Shown here: positions 52,021 to 61,127 of the stretch, one piece after another | Numbering within the stretch: the stretch's first letter is position 1 | Layout of the letters: the number at the start of each line of letters is the position of its first letter | From: Candidatus Brockarchaeota archaeon | Lineage (GTDB): Archaea; Thermoproteota; EX4484-205; JAAOZP01 | NCBI GenBank assembly: GCA_017601225.1 | Contig: JAFNIX010000009.1 | Coordinates: forward strand, 23,612-87,611 | Direction: 5' to 3' | DNA: 64,000 nucleotides | Translations under genes and position numbers: made by a program | The notes under the pieces: model-generated | What the model was told of the DNA's origin: nothing | Seen by the model: the letters and a program-made list of their open reading frames with translations, nothing else | Databases searched by the model: none

Positions 52021-53064
52021 TTATTCAACTAGCGGGAGGGTCACTCTCCCCCCAGTTCTATGAGCCTTGTAGATGGCTAGAACAATCTCCAGCGACTTCC
52101 TAGCTTCCTCGCCTGGGACTGCAGGAACCCTGTCGAAAACTATTGATTCAAGAAAATCCCTAACAGCATCATCGTGTCCTAGAAAGGGGGTTAACGTCTC
52201 TTTTCTTTCCTCAACACTTCTAACTTTTGTCCCGCTTTTCTCATCCCACTCTTTAGCAATCATCTTATCACTCCCTATGACTACTGATTTTTTACTACCG
52301 TAGATTGCGACCCAATCCTCCTGAGGCTGGAGGTCGACACTTCCAAGTATAAAGCCGAGGGCACCGTTCTTAAACCTAAGTATTGAAACCCCGATATCCT
52401 CAGTTTCTATATTATGCATCATGGTGCCATATATTCCATAAAGATACTCGACAGGCCCCATTATCCATTGCAGCATGTCGACTAGATGTATGGTTTGATT
52501 TATCAAAGCACCACCGCCCTCAGTAGACCATTTTCCGCGCCAAGACTTTGCAACGTCATCCATATGATAGTAGGACTTATCCTCCCGGTACCATTTTACA
52601 ACAGCCTCTCCATAAATCGGGATTCCGAAGTCTCCCCTTTCAAACTCTTTCTTAACCCTTTGAACATCTGGGGAAAAACGGTTTTGAAAAACCACTGCGA
52701 GTTTAACCCTGTTTCTTCGACAAGCACGAATCATCTCGTCAGCCTGATTCAAGGATATTGCTATAGGTTTTTCGCAGAGAACATGCTTCCCGTGTTCTGC
52801 AGCCTTCACAGTTATTTCAGCATGCAAGTGGTGCGGGGTGCAAACGCTTACTGCGTCGATCTTATCTTTCAACAACTCTTCATAGTTTTCATAAATACTC
52901 ACTTGCGAGAGACCGTATTTCTCAGCCAAAGCCTTAGCTCTTTCAATCCTGCTATCGGAAAGGGCTGTGATCTCAGCCATGCCCGACTTCAAATAGCCCG
53001 AAACATGGGAACCAGCAATGATGCCACACCCGATTATCCCTACTCTTACTTTCTTTTCATTCAT
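52021..53064 (-). CDS. Gfo/Idh/MocA-family oxidoreductase, second copy
   Basis: VGIIGCGIIAGSHVSGYLKSG is the NAD loop, CEKPIAISLNQAD holds the family Lys, and GGALINQTIHLVDMLQWIMG holds the catalytic His/Asp. The ATG at 53064 starts MNEKKVRVGIIG and is preferred over a frame reaching 53127; a TATA box (CTTTATATACTG) lies about 30 bases upstream. It is divergent from the uronate-isomerase-like gene and co-transcribed with the TIM-barrel isomerase, so a sugar or uronate acid route is a fair inference. Similar to, but distinct from, the copy at 9616-10620. Confidence 0.85.
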   Translation of the reverse strand: MNEKKVRVGIIGCGIIAGSHVSGYLKSGMAEITALSDSRIERAKALAEKYGLSQVSIYENYEELLKDKIDAVSVCTPHHLHAEITVKAAEHGKHVLCEKPIAISLNQADEMIRACRRNRVKLAVVFQNRFSPDVQRVKKEFERGDFGIPIYGEAVVKWYREDKSYYHMDDVAKSWRGKWSTEGGGALINQTIHLVDMLQWIMGPVEYLYGIYGTMMHNIETEDIGVSILRFKNGALGFILGSVDLQPQEDWVAIYGSKKSVVIGSDKMIAKEWDEKSGTKVRSVEERKETLTPFLGHDDAVRDFLESIVFDRVPAVPGEEARKSLEIVLAIYKAHRTGGRVTLPLVE

Positions 53065-53163
53065 CGCGCTTCGTCGCCCGATTAAACGGGAGGCAGTATA
53101 TAAAGGATTTGACTGCAAGGCACACACAATATTTATAAGCCTAACAGTTTTTCAGAAGAAAAC

Positions 53164-54432
53164 ATGGGAAAGGAAAAACAGTACTCCAGGATTTTTGAAG
53201 AGATTCCCAACATTCCACTGGTAGACATTCATACGCATCTGAATCCTAAAGTGTTGAAGGCTAAGGATTTATCTGAAATAGTGCTCTACCATTACATCGC
53301 CACCGAATTGGTTTCCTCAGGAATGCCTAGGGAAATACTGGGTTTAGAAGACCCTGTTGAAAGAGTTAGGAGAACTATCCCATTCCTTAAAAATGTGAGA
53401 AATACCTCGACTTTCTGGGCTTTAAGAAGGGTTTTAAGCCTCTTCGATTTTAAAGAGGAGTTGACGGAGAAGAGTTTCCCTCTGCTTCTGGACAGATTCA
53501 CGAGTTTTGAAAAAAACTTCAACGGGATCACTTTCCTGAGAGAAAGAGTAAAGGTTAAGAAAGCGTTTCTAACGCTGCAATTTACAGATACAGATTTAGA
53601 TTTCGACACTTCTTTCTTCACCGGCTCTCTACGGCTTGAAAGAATATCGAAGGAAATCTCGAAGGAATCTTTTAGAATGCTTGAAGATATGTTCTCGACG
53701 AAGATAAAAAATGCAAGAGGCATGAGGGATGCTGTGACAGAAGTATTCGACGAATTTAAGAACCGTGTTTCAACAATCACTATAAGCCTGAACCCTAGTG
53801 AACATATTGTTATTGATCCTCGAGAGGGGCTTGTCGAGGATGCGATCCGGAGGGTGGAAGCAGAAGGAATAATGACTATAGAAGAGAAAAACGCGCTACT
53901 ATCCTTTGTAGTGAATGAGTTCCTCCAGTTGATTAAGGACGGGAAAATTGTTTTTCAATTGATGCTGGGTGTTGAAAGACCTGTTGTCGGGGCCTCCCCG
54001 CCAGACTACGCGATAGTCGCCAATGAGCCCAGTCAACTACTCTCGCTCTGCCCATTGTTCCACAAGTATAAGGAGGTTAACTTCGATCTAATATCGGCAA
54101 GCAGGATGCAGACCCATGAACTTGATGTTATCGCAAAGAACTATAGGAACGTTTACGTCTCAGGCTTCTGGTGGTATTCGTACTATCCCTCTATAATGAT
54201 GGAGAGAACAATTGAGAAGCTTCAAATGCTGCCGGTGAACAAGTGGTGCGCGTTCTTCAGCGACGCGCATGTTCCAGAATGGGTTTTTGGGAAAGAGCAG
54301 CTAGTTAGACACCAGCTGGCCCTCACATTGGACGATTTAATCGAAAAAGGCTATTTAGATGGGGAGCTTGCGCTTGAAGCTGCAAGAAGCCTGCTCTACG
54401 AGAACGCGCTGAACATCTACCATCTGAATTAA
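53164..54432 (+). CDS. Uronate isomerase-like amidohydrolase-superfamily protein
   Basis: DIHTHLNP near the N-terminus is the amidohydrolase metal motif in the uronate isomerase context (NIPLVDIHTHLNPKVLKAKD), and SGFWWYSYYPS with FFSDAHVPEWVFG resemble the UxaC C-terminal region. The match is distant: it is a candidate for isomerising glucuronate or galacturonate to the ketose form. Length 422 is slightly shorter than UxaC. The ATG follows a TATA box (ATATTTATAAG, 53129-53139). Neighbouring dehydrogenase and isomerase genes support a uronate pathway; other aldose acids cannot be excluded. Confidence 0.6.
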   Translation: MGKEKQYSRIFEEIPNIPLVDIHTHLNPKVLKAKDLSEIVLYHYIATELVSSGMPREILGLEDPVERVRRTIPFLKNVRNTSTFWALRRVLSLFDFKEELTEKSFPLLLDRFTSFEKNFNGITFLRERVKVKKAFLTLQFTDTDLDFDTSFFTGSLRLERISKEISKESFRMLEDMFSTKIKNARGMRDAVTEVFDEFKNRVSTITISLNPSEHIVIDPREGLVEDAIRRVEAEGIMTIEEKNALLSFVVNEFLQLIKDGKIVFQLMLGVERPVVGASPPDYAIVANEPSQLLSLCPLFHKYKEVNFDLISASRMQTHELDVIAKNYRNVYVSGFWWYSYYPSIMMERTIEKLQMLPVNKWCAFFSDAHVPEWVFGKEQLVRHQLALTLDDLIEKGYLDGELALEAARSLLYENALNIYHLN

Positions 54433-54448
54433 CCGGTTTAAAATGCAT

Positions 54449-56038
54449 CTATATTAACTGTTTAAGCCTCTTTATGTGGCCTTTACCAACTCCTCTTACA
54501 GCACACCCGCTCTTCAAGTATTCCATTATCTTATTATCGTCAACTATGTTGAAAGCATCCACAACCGCTGGAGTACCGCCGTTCATTCTTAGGACATCCT
54601 TAGGCTCCAGCTGAAGGTAAACGCTATGCCTAACAGCGAAAACTATGGCATCAACACCCTTGACAACTTTATCTAGATCTTGCTCAACCCTTAGATTCTT
54701 CAAGTCCTCCTGGTTCCGGAATTGCTTTGCTAGTGAGAACTCATCCTCATCCTGCTGGGCGAACTCTGGCCAGACCTTCACATAGGGGTCGTGAACCCTT
54801 ATTTCAGCACCCATTTCCCTAAGCCTCCTTATCAGGATTTCTGAAGGAGAATGGCGAGTATCACCAATGTCAGCAAGATAGGAGGCCCCGAGAACCGCTA
54901 TGGTTGAACCATTAATGTCCCTCCCACACTCCTTAAGAGCATCCGCAACCAGGTCGGCGGTGTGAAGCGGCATTTTATCGTTTATGTTTATCGCCTCGAT
55001 AGTGTAGGGCACGCCATCGCTGCACCCGAATATTTCCTTGAAAGCCCAGTTAGCCAGCACGCTGTCCTTTGTCAAACAGTACCCGCCGACGCCCAGCCCA
55101 GGATTCATAATGTTGCAGTGGGTTGGGCGAACCCTTATCCCGGGAAGAACCTTCCAAAGGTCTATCCCTATTTCCTCGGCCCTAAGCGTCCAATCGTATA
55201 TGAAAGCTATGTTCACAGCCCTGTAAGAGTTCTCCAGCACTTTCGCAACCTCAGAGGCAGTTGTGTTTTCAGCCTCGTAGAGAGGATAAGTAATCACTCG
55301 CGATAAGAATCTTCTAGCAAGCTCAGCACTCTCCCTATCTATTCCAGCCCAAGTTCTCCAAAAATCCCTTATCGAGCTGACGTATTTCCTACCCGGCATG
55401 ACCCTTTCATAGGAATGAGCCAGATGTGGCTGCTTAGTTATGCCCCTTTTCTCCCTCTCCTCCTTCAGAATGGGGAGTACGATTCTCTCACAGGTTCCTG
55501 GAGGCACAGTAGTTTCAACCAGAACTAGGGCATCCTCCCTCATGTATTTCCCTATTGTTCTGCAACCGGCTTTGAACGCATCTAGCTCAACGTATCCTGT
55601 CTCAGCCTTTCCGAAAACAGGCTTAGCAGCATCCAGCTGAATATCGACAACGATTATGTCGGCAAGACCCAGTGACTCCTCGCAGCCAGTAGCCAGCAGG
55701 GTTTTCTTTTCAAGAACAGTCCTCCTAAATATTTCAGGTATCTCAGGATCCTCTGCACTCACAGGAGGCTTCCCCGAGTTTATGTAGGGAATCTTCCAAT
55801 AGGATCTTTTAGAAGGCCTTTGGTAGCCGAGCACAAAGTACGGGGAATCCTTAGCGTCCGCTACGACTGCAGCCATGACAGCCCCGACGAAACCCAAACC
55901 CATAACTGTAACTATCTCTCTCCCCCTAGCTCGCTGATCCTCAACGATTCTACTTATGCTTGCAAGCTCAGCCTTCAACTCTTCTCTAGTCGGAATCTTG
56001 TACTTAATCCCGTCCGGCGAAACAGAGTATTCCGACAT
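54449..56038 (-). CDS. Nucleotide-sugar dehydrogenase (UDP-glucose/UDP-ManNAc dehydrogenase family)
   Basis: VMGLGFVGAVMAAVVAD is the N-terminal NAD loop, VETTVPPGTCERIVLPIL and NPGLGVGGYCLTKDSV hold conserved blocks; the Cys in GGYCLTKD is the thiohemiacetal nucleophile of the four-electron oxidation at C6. AVLGASYLADIGDTRHSPSEILI is the C-terminal UDP-binding region. At 529 residues it is longer than usual (about 430), with extra sequence near the N-terminus. It would turn an NDP-hexose into an NDP-uronic acid. A GGAGGGTT ribosome site and 17-base spacing tie it to the nucleotidyltransferase gene. Confidence 0.8.
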   Translation of the reverse strand: MSEYSVSPDGIKYKIPTREELKAELASISRIVEDQRARGREIVTVMGLGFVGAVMAAVVADAKDSPYFVLGYQRPSKRSYWKIPYINSGKPPVSAEDPEIPEIFRRTVLEKKTLLATGCEESLGLADIIVVDIQLDAAKPVFGKAETGYVELDAFKAGCRTIGKYMREDALVLVETTVPPGTCERIVLPILKEEREKRGITKQPHLAHSYERVMPGRKYVSSIRDFWRTWAGIDRESAELARRFLSRVITYPLYEAENTTASEVAKVLENSYRAVNIAFIYDWTLRAEEIGIDLWKVLPGIRVRPTHCNIMNPGLGVGGYCLTKDSVLANWAFKEIFGCSDGVPYTIEAININDKMPLHTADLVADALKECGRDINGSTIAVLGASYLADIGDTRHSPSEILIRRLREMGAEIRVHDPYVKVWPEFAQQDEDEFSLAKQFRNQEDLKNLRVEQDLDKVVKGVDAIVFAVRHSVYLQLEPKDVLRMNGGTPAVVDAFNIVDDNKIMEYLKSGCAVRGVGKGHIKRLKQLI

Positions 56039-56055
56039 TTCTAACCCTCCGGATG

Positions 56056-58389
56056 CTACTCGCCATGTTTAAAGATTATTAAGCTTTTCCATTCGCTCCC
56101 CGGTGATTTCCACCCCTCGTTAATAACCATGCTGCTAAGGCTCTCCCTGTCGATTATCGTCCTTTTCGCAAGCGAGCTGTTAACCAAGCATCTTTTCACG
56201 ATGCTGTTCCAAACTATGGCACCCCTCTCGATCCTGCTTTCCTCTATCATCGAGTTGTGTATAACGCACCAAGGCTTGACGTGAACCTCCCCCCTGAAAA
56301 CGATTACTCCGCTCAGAAAAGAATTGACACCGACATAGAAGCGAATATCACCATACTCTTCCAGCCCAGGTATCTCGTTGAACGCCAGAGCCCTCAGCTG
56401 CCTCGTGAACTTCTTGTCGAACTTCTTCAAGCCACCCTCCTTTTCAGCAATCCTCATCATATCTTGCAGAAAAAGTTTAACCCTATTCTCCACGTATATA
56501 CGTGTACCCAAGTCTACAGTAACTCCGAAAATCTTCTCAAGCGCTTCTAGAGAAGACCCCTCTAACACTTCCAAGCCGGTGTAATCCATATCCGGTATTT
56601 CCCTTACCTTTCTATATGTTTCACCGTCTCTCGAGCAGACAACCATACTCCTTAGATGCTTGAAGGCGTCAATTCGAGTCTGAAAGATGTCGCACTTCTC
56701 CACTAGGGTGTTCTCCCCGATAATTGAGCCAACTATTATGGAATCAATTATTCTAGCGTTTCTCCCGATTCTTACAAAACCCGAGGGCGGAGCAATAATG
56801 AAAGAATTACTTATGCGAGAACCCTCCTCTATGGTTACGTTTCCCCTTATGTCAACCCTGCCTGAGAAAAAAGTCCCAACCCCTATCCTGCTGAAGTCAA
56901 AATCCTCACCGACCGTTATTACAGCCTCCCCCTCCATAACACACCCTTTTTCCACAAGCATCCTAGCTAGCCTCCTAGACTGCAGCATTGCTCCAACCCT
57001 AGCCTCACTCCTATAATCGTATCCTTCGCCAACACCCTCCTCACCTTTAAGTAGGTATATGTTGACCCTTTCCCCCTTTGAAATAGCCTCTTTAGAGACC
57101 TCCGGTAAGAAGTATTCGCCGCCGGCATGCCTTTCCAAAACGTATACGCCAGGAGGGCTTGGCCCAATCCTTCTACACGCATTTACTGAAAGCAGCTCCT
57201 CTTTAGAAAAACCATATCTTTTTTCACCAGGGTTTAAAGAAAAAATCTCAGGGTTTGGCACTACAATCTCTAAACCATCTTTTAAAACCCGCCCGTAGTT
57301 AGGGGCGTCAACATCCCTTATCACGTTAAGATAAACCTCAGCGTTCATAACCATTAACCCCGTGTTTCTCTCTCTTATCGCATTAAGATAGTCCGTTGAA
57401 ACCTTGAAATCGAGGAGGTTCACCTCAAGTGAACCGATGCTTCTCCTCTGTTCTTCAGTAACCCCGATTTCATCCTGCTCCTTAATATCCAAGAATTCGT
57501 CCGACATAGGGTCGAAAAGCAGAGCCTTCCCGTCTAGCTTAACTCTTCTCTCCTGAAGCTGCTCTCTTGAAAGAACTATTTTCCCCTCTGGAAGAGCCTC
57601 CCTTATGGGATGGTATATGCATATTTTGTCTCCAGCCCGATCGACATCCTGCTTTCTCAGGAAAACGTATGAGGCCCATTCACCGTATTTCTCTGTATCA
57701 ACCTCGGGAAGCCTAAGCGCAATCAGCTCCCCGCTTTTAAGCATCCTGTTTATCTCCAGCGTTTTTCCATCCTTAACATCCTTCTCATCCACCACACCTA
57801 AAACCTTCTTCGGGTGTCTAACTATCCTCCCGTACATGAATGGATCACCCTTATCGGATGTGACTACAGTGATCTTCGCGCCTGAAGACACGTGACTCAT
57901 TATGATGTTCCTTATCTCTTCAGGAGGAACTGTCGGCACATCACCGTAGTATATGAAAACATATTTCGCCCCAATTTCCTCGACAAGCTTCTTACCCTCA
58001 AAGCTGGTTGCTGCAGCACCAGTACCCTTGTCACCAGGATTGTCGAAAAAAATCCTGACATTCCTCCATTTCGCAGCAACAGCTTTCAGGTCCATCAGTG
58101 CCTTAAGGTCTATAAGGTCCCGTTCATCCCTACAATCTTCAACGCTCTCCCCCACCTTTCTGCCGACTGAAAGGAGAATTGACTTAACTAGGCCGCATTG
58201 CATTATGGTGCTGAAAATAGTGTCCAAGTATGTTTTCCTCCAGAAGAGGTCTCTCATCGCAGGCTTCGAAATAGTGTCAGTATAAGGGTCTAACCTGGTC
58301 CACAGGGGCGTAGACCTGAAGCCTGAGCCGCCTGCAGGAACAATCGCAACAGTGCTTTCTCTAATTGCCTCTTCAGACCCTTTTCCCAT
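56056..58389 (-). CDS. Large NDP-sugar pyrophosphorylase with left-handed beta-helix
   Basis: N-terminal nucleotidyltransferase domain: VAIVPAGGSGFRSTPLWTRLDP is the GGSGxR loop, and FIYYGDVPTVPPEEI the metal-binding Asp; NIRIFFDNPGDKGTG-like RIFFDNPGDKGTGAA lies between. Two hexapeptide-repeat blocks follow (about residues 520-600 and 705-760), so the protein is 777 residues, far beyond a normal pyrophosphorylase, with a middle region of unknown role. It lies between the GHMP kinase and dehydrogenase genes and would activate the kinase product to an NDP-sugar. The ATG has a TATA box (CTTTAAAAAAG, about 58414-58425). The sugar is unknown. Confidence 0.75.
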   Translation of the reverse strand: MGKGSEEAIRESTVAIVPAGGSGFRSTPLWTRLDPYTDTISKPAMRDLFWRKTYLDTIFSTIMQCGLVKSILLSVGRKVGESVEDCRDERDLIDLKALMDLKAVAAKWRNVRIFFDNPGDKGTGAAATSFEGKKLVEEIGAKYVFIYYGDVPTVPPEEIRNIIMSHVSSGAKITVVTSDKGDPFMYGRIVRHPKKVLGVVDEKDVKDGKTLEINRMLKSGELIALRLPEVDTEKYGEWASYVFLRKQDVDRAGDKICIYHPIREALPEGKIVLSREQLQERRVKLDGKALLFDPMSDEFLDIKEQDEIGVTEEQRRSIGSLEVNLLDFKVSTDYLNAIRERNTGLMVMNAEVYLNVIRDVDAPNYGRVLKDGLEIVVPNPEIFSLNPGEKRYGFSKEELLSVNACRRIGPSPPGVYVLERHAGGEYFLPEVSKEAISKGERVNIYLLKGEEGVGEGYDYRSEARVGAMLQSRRLARMLVEKGCVMEGEAVITVGEDFDFSRIGVGTFFSGRVDIRGNVTIEEGSRISNSFIIAPPSGFVRIGRNARIIDSIIVGSIIGENTLVEKCDIFQTRIDAFKHLRSMVVCSRDGETYRKVREIPDMDYTGLEVLEGSSLEALEKIFGVTVDLGTRIYVENRVKLFLQDMMRIAEKEGGLKKFDKKFTRQLRALAFNEIPGLEEYGDIRFYVGVNSFLSGVIVFRGEVHVKPWCVIHNSMIEESRIERGAIVWNSIVKRCLVNSSLAKRTIIDRESLSSMVINEGWKSPGSEWKSLIIFKHGE

Positions 58390-58435
58390 GATGGAACTCG
58401 ACGAGTAAGAGCTTTTTTAAAGTTTGAGGGGGTTC

Positions 58436-60034
58436 TCAAATAAGACAGGCGCCTTCAACGGGGTTAACCAGCATTATACCGTTTTTCGGCCTAGTCTCGT
58501 CGCAATAATACTCTTTCACCAAAATATCTGCAACCTTACCCACAGACTTCTTATCCACAAGGATTTCGACACAGCCCCCTAGGCCGGCGCCTACTATGGA
58601 TGCACCTAAGACACCTGGGACTTTTAACGCGGTGTCGACCAAGAAATCAGTCTCCACAGTTCCACAACCATAGTAGCCCGACTGAAACTCCAGCCTTGCC
58701 TCTCCTTCTGAACGGGTAAGCCTCTCCAAGTATTCATCAGTCACTCTTACCTGCCATTTTAAGCCTGATTTAACCACCCTATCCGCGTCGTGTGAAACAT
58801 TCATCAGTCTTCCGAAAAGCTCAACATCCCCCGGTAGAATCCACTCTGTTTTCCTGCTACGCTCACATTCTGAAATGCCGAATAAGCATACCCCCCTCAA
58901 ATCATATCCTTCCTTAGGCTCCTCATGCTCTTTAAACAGCTTGTTCAACCATTCCTCTTTCTCCGGAAGTAGACTTCTAAGCTCACTCCTGCTTATTTTC
59001 TCAGGCAGGGATTTAATCATCCTATATATTTCAACTGTTTCAAAATTCTCAGAATTGACGTCCCTCAAATATTCGAACCTCTTCAAATCAGGGTTGAATT
59101 TCTTCATAAGCTCAAACCCGAACTCGTAGGTGGAAACTTTTTCGTTGAAAATGCTCCGAGCCCCCGTCATCTTGCTTGCTGCAACAAAGGAGTTGCAGAG
59201 AAGGATGCTTACTCCGGTTGGGAAGGGTATGTAGGATATTTTGAACGGGAAGAAGCCTATATGACTTATGAAGCCTTTTCTCGAGAAGAGCATCGCCGCC
59301 TGATCCCCCCATCCACCCCTAGTTCCCACATACCATTCCCCTATGCCCGTGTATTCAACCATCTTCTCCCTCGGGATTTCAAGACCGTTCAGGTTTGAAA
59401 CAGTTAAGTATGTGGCGACGACTAGCGCCGATGATGAGGAAAGCCCAGCAGACCGAGGGATGTCCCCATAGCAGACAATGTTAGCCCCGAGAAGCCTTCT
59501 CCTATATGAGCCATTATCCATGTAAACGTTCTGAAGGTAGCATACTGACTTAACGTAGTTTATCCAAGATTTCCTCTCCTTCTCCGGTTTCCTTTCGATG
59601 TTTTCCTGAGTCCACCTTCTCCATTCATCCACAGTGGATATTTTTCTCGTTGGCAACTCCTCTCCGATTTCAAACTTTCCGGATTCAAACCTCTCCTCCG
59701 CGTTATGAACCTCAACATAGGAGTCTTCTCTTCTTTCAGCAACCATTATGACTTCTCTCGGAATCACCATCGGATTTACGAATCCCCCTCTGTGATCCAC
59801 GTGCCTACCCATAAGGTTTACTCTACCCGGAACCCTGACGACTATCACTTTTCTTTCAAAACCATATGTTTCCCCAAAAATCTTCAAAACATTCAGGATC
59901 ACTCTTCTCCTCTCTTCCACAAAGTCAGGCCCATATATTTCAGCCAGCCTACTAGCCCCGGGGCCAGTGTTGATGAAATCGATCCACGAGGAAACAGTTC
60001 TCATCATTCTGCTGAAAGATTCTTCGGAATTCAT
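58436..60034 (-). CDS. GHMP kinase of the galactokinase type
   Basis: VVRVPGRVNLMGRHVDHRGG is the galactokinase-family start, DIPRSAGLSSSSALVVA is the ATP-binding GHMP motif, and GLGGCVEILVD the C-terminal block. Galactokinases, arabinokinases and galacturonokinases all carry these; the substitution MGRH(V)DH for IGEH(T)DY suggests a substrate other than galactose, for example L-arabinose or a uronate. It would give a sugar 1-phosphate for the pyrophosphorylase downstream. The ATG at 60034 is preferred over 60097: it fits the TATA element at 60066-60074, which also serves the divergent gene. Confidence 0.75.
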   Translation of the reverse strand: MNSEESFSRMMRTVSSWIDFINTGPGASRLAEIYGPDFVEERRRVILNVLKIFGETYGFERKVIVVRVPGRVNLMGRHVDHRGGFVNPMVIPREVIMVAERREDSYVEVHNAEERFESGKFEIGEELPTRKISTVDEWRRWTQENIERKPEKERKSWINYVKSVCYLQNVYMDNGSYRRRLLGANIVCYGDIPRSAGLSSSSALVVATYLTVSNLNGLEIPREKMVEYTGIGEWYVGTRGGWGDQAAMLFSRKGFISHIGFFPFKISYIPFPTGVSILLCNSFVAASKMTGARSIFNEKVSTYEFGFELMKKFNPDLKRFEYLRDVNSENFETVEIYRMIKSLPEKISRSELRSLLPEKEEWLNKLFKEHEEPKEGYDLRGVCLFGISECERSRKTEWILPGDVELFGRLMNVSHDADRVVKSGLKWQVRVTDEYLERLTRSEGEARLEFQSGYYGCGTVETDFLVDTALKVPGVLGASIVGAGLGGCVEILVDKKSVGKVADILVKEYYCDETRPKNGIMLVNPVEGACLI

Positions 60035-60065
60035 ATTTAAGCGTTGAACTGATGGCCAGCTAATT

Positions 60066-60074
60066 CTTAAATAT
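60066..60074. promoter_or_regulatory. Shared bidirectional TATA element
   Basis: CTTAAATAT centred at about 60070 is 26 bases from the ATG at 60096 on the plus strand, and about 36 bases from the ATG at 60034 on the minus strand. No second TATA lies in the 61-base divergent gap, so both genes seem to use this element, each reading the sequence in one direction. Confidence 0.5.
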
Positions 60075-60095
60075 CTATTTGAGGGTTGAGAAGAC

Positions 60096-61109
60096 ATGCC
60101 TGTTAAAGTAGCGGTCTATGGGTTGGGTCCAATAGGGATGCTTATAGCCAGAAAAGTTTTGGAGAGGAAAGATCTTGAACTCGTGGCTGCTTTCGAGACT
60201 GATCCTTCTAAAATAGGCAGGGATGTTGGCGAATTGATTGATATAGGTGAGAGGATTGGCTTAATTGTTACAAGAGATTCTGAAGCAACTGAAATTCTGA
60301 GGAGAAGTGGGTCTGATGTTGTCCTTCACGCAACCTCCTCCTTCCTGGATAAAATATATCCGCAGATTGTTAAATGTGTTGAAGCAGGGGCTGACTTAAT
60401 CTCGACTTCAGAGACACTCGCCAACCCTTGGTATCGTTATCCTCAACTGGCTTCAGAAATAGACAGGATGGCTAGGGAAAACAATGTTTCAATCATAGGT
60501 GCCGGTGTAAATCCTGGGTTTGTATTCGACGCTCTACCCATACTCATGACATTGATCTGCACAAGAATAGACTGTTTAAGAGTCACAAGGTCATTAGACG
60601 CCGGGAAGAGAAGGTTTTCCTTCCAGAAGAAATATGGGCTTGCCTTAAGCATTGATGAGTTTAAGCGTAAAATGGAAAGCGGCGAGATAACGGCACACGT
60701 AGGATATGGGGAATCCGTTGGACTTATCGCAAATGCTCTGAGAGTAAACCTGACTAGGATAGTTGAGAAACAGGAACCGATAGTCTCGGAGAAACCGCTG
60801 AAAACGCAATATTTTGAAATAATGCCCGGAAGAGTCGCCGGCGTACATGGCTATGGAATTGGCTATGTTGGGGGAAAAGAGTTGATCAGGGTTGAGCTGC
60901 TTGCTGAAGCCGGCAGGGAGGAGTTTGAAGAGGTAATCATCGAAGGAGAACCACTCGTGAAGTGGAGGAGCACCGGCATTGCCGGCGACACTGCTACTGC
61001 TGCAGTAATAATTAACCTTATCCCGAAGGTTTTAGAGGCAAGACCGGGCTTGCTAAGAATAACAGATATCCCCCTGCCCTCTGCCTTCTTAACTTTAAAA
61101 ACGGATTAA
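60096..61109 (+). CDS. DapB-like dehydrogenase (2,4-diaminopentanoate dehydrogenase type)
   Basis: The NAD(P) loop VAVYGLGPIGMLIARKVLE and DVGELIDIG, DVVLHATSSF and IIGAGVNPGFVFDALPI are typical of the dihydrodipicolinate-reductase-like group that includes 2,4-diaminopentanoate dehydrogenase (ornithine fermentation) and close relatives. No specific catalytic residue fixes the substrate. Length 337 is right for that group. The ATG is set by the shared TATA box. The class III aminotransferase gene follows 18 bases downstream, so both may handle the same amino acid. Other pathway genes are not visible. Confidence 0.7.
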   Translation: MPVKVAVYGLGPIGMLIARKVLERKDLELVAAFETDPSKIGRDVGELIDIGERIGLIVTRDSEATEILRRSGSDVVLHATSSFLDKIYPQIVKCVEAGADLISTSETLANPWYRYPQLASEIDRMARENNVSIIGAGVNPGFVFDALPILMTLICTRIDCLRVTRSLDAGKRRFSFQKKYGLALSIDEFKRKMESGEITAHVGYGESVGLIANALRVNLTRIVEKQEPIVSEKPLKTQYFEIMPGRVAGVHGYGIGYVGGKELIRVELLAEAGREEFEEVIIEGEPLVKWRSTGIAGDTATAAVIINLIPKVLEARPGLLRITDIPLPSAFLTLKTD

Positions 61110-61127
61110 AAGTTTATAGTTTAGAAG

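Noticed and set aside
52486..53085. 199-codon plus-strand frame opposite the Gfo/Idh gene
   Set aside because: It is the antisense frame of a gene with clear Rossmann and EKP motifs and has no start signal.
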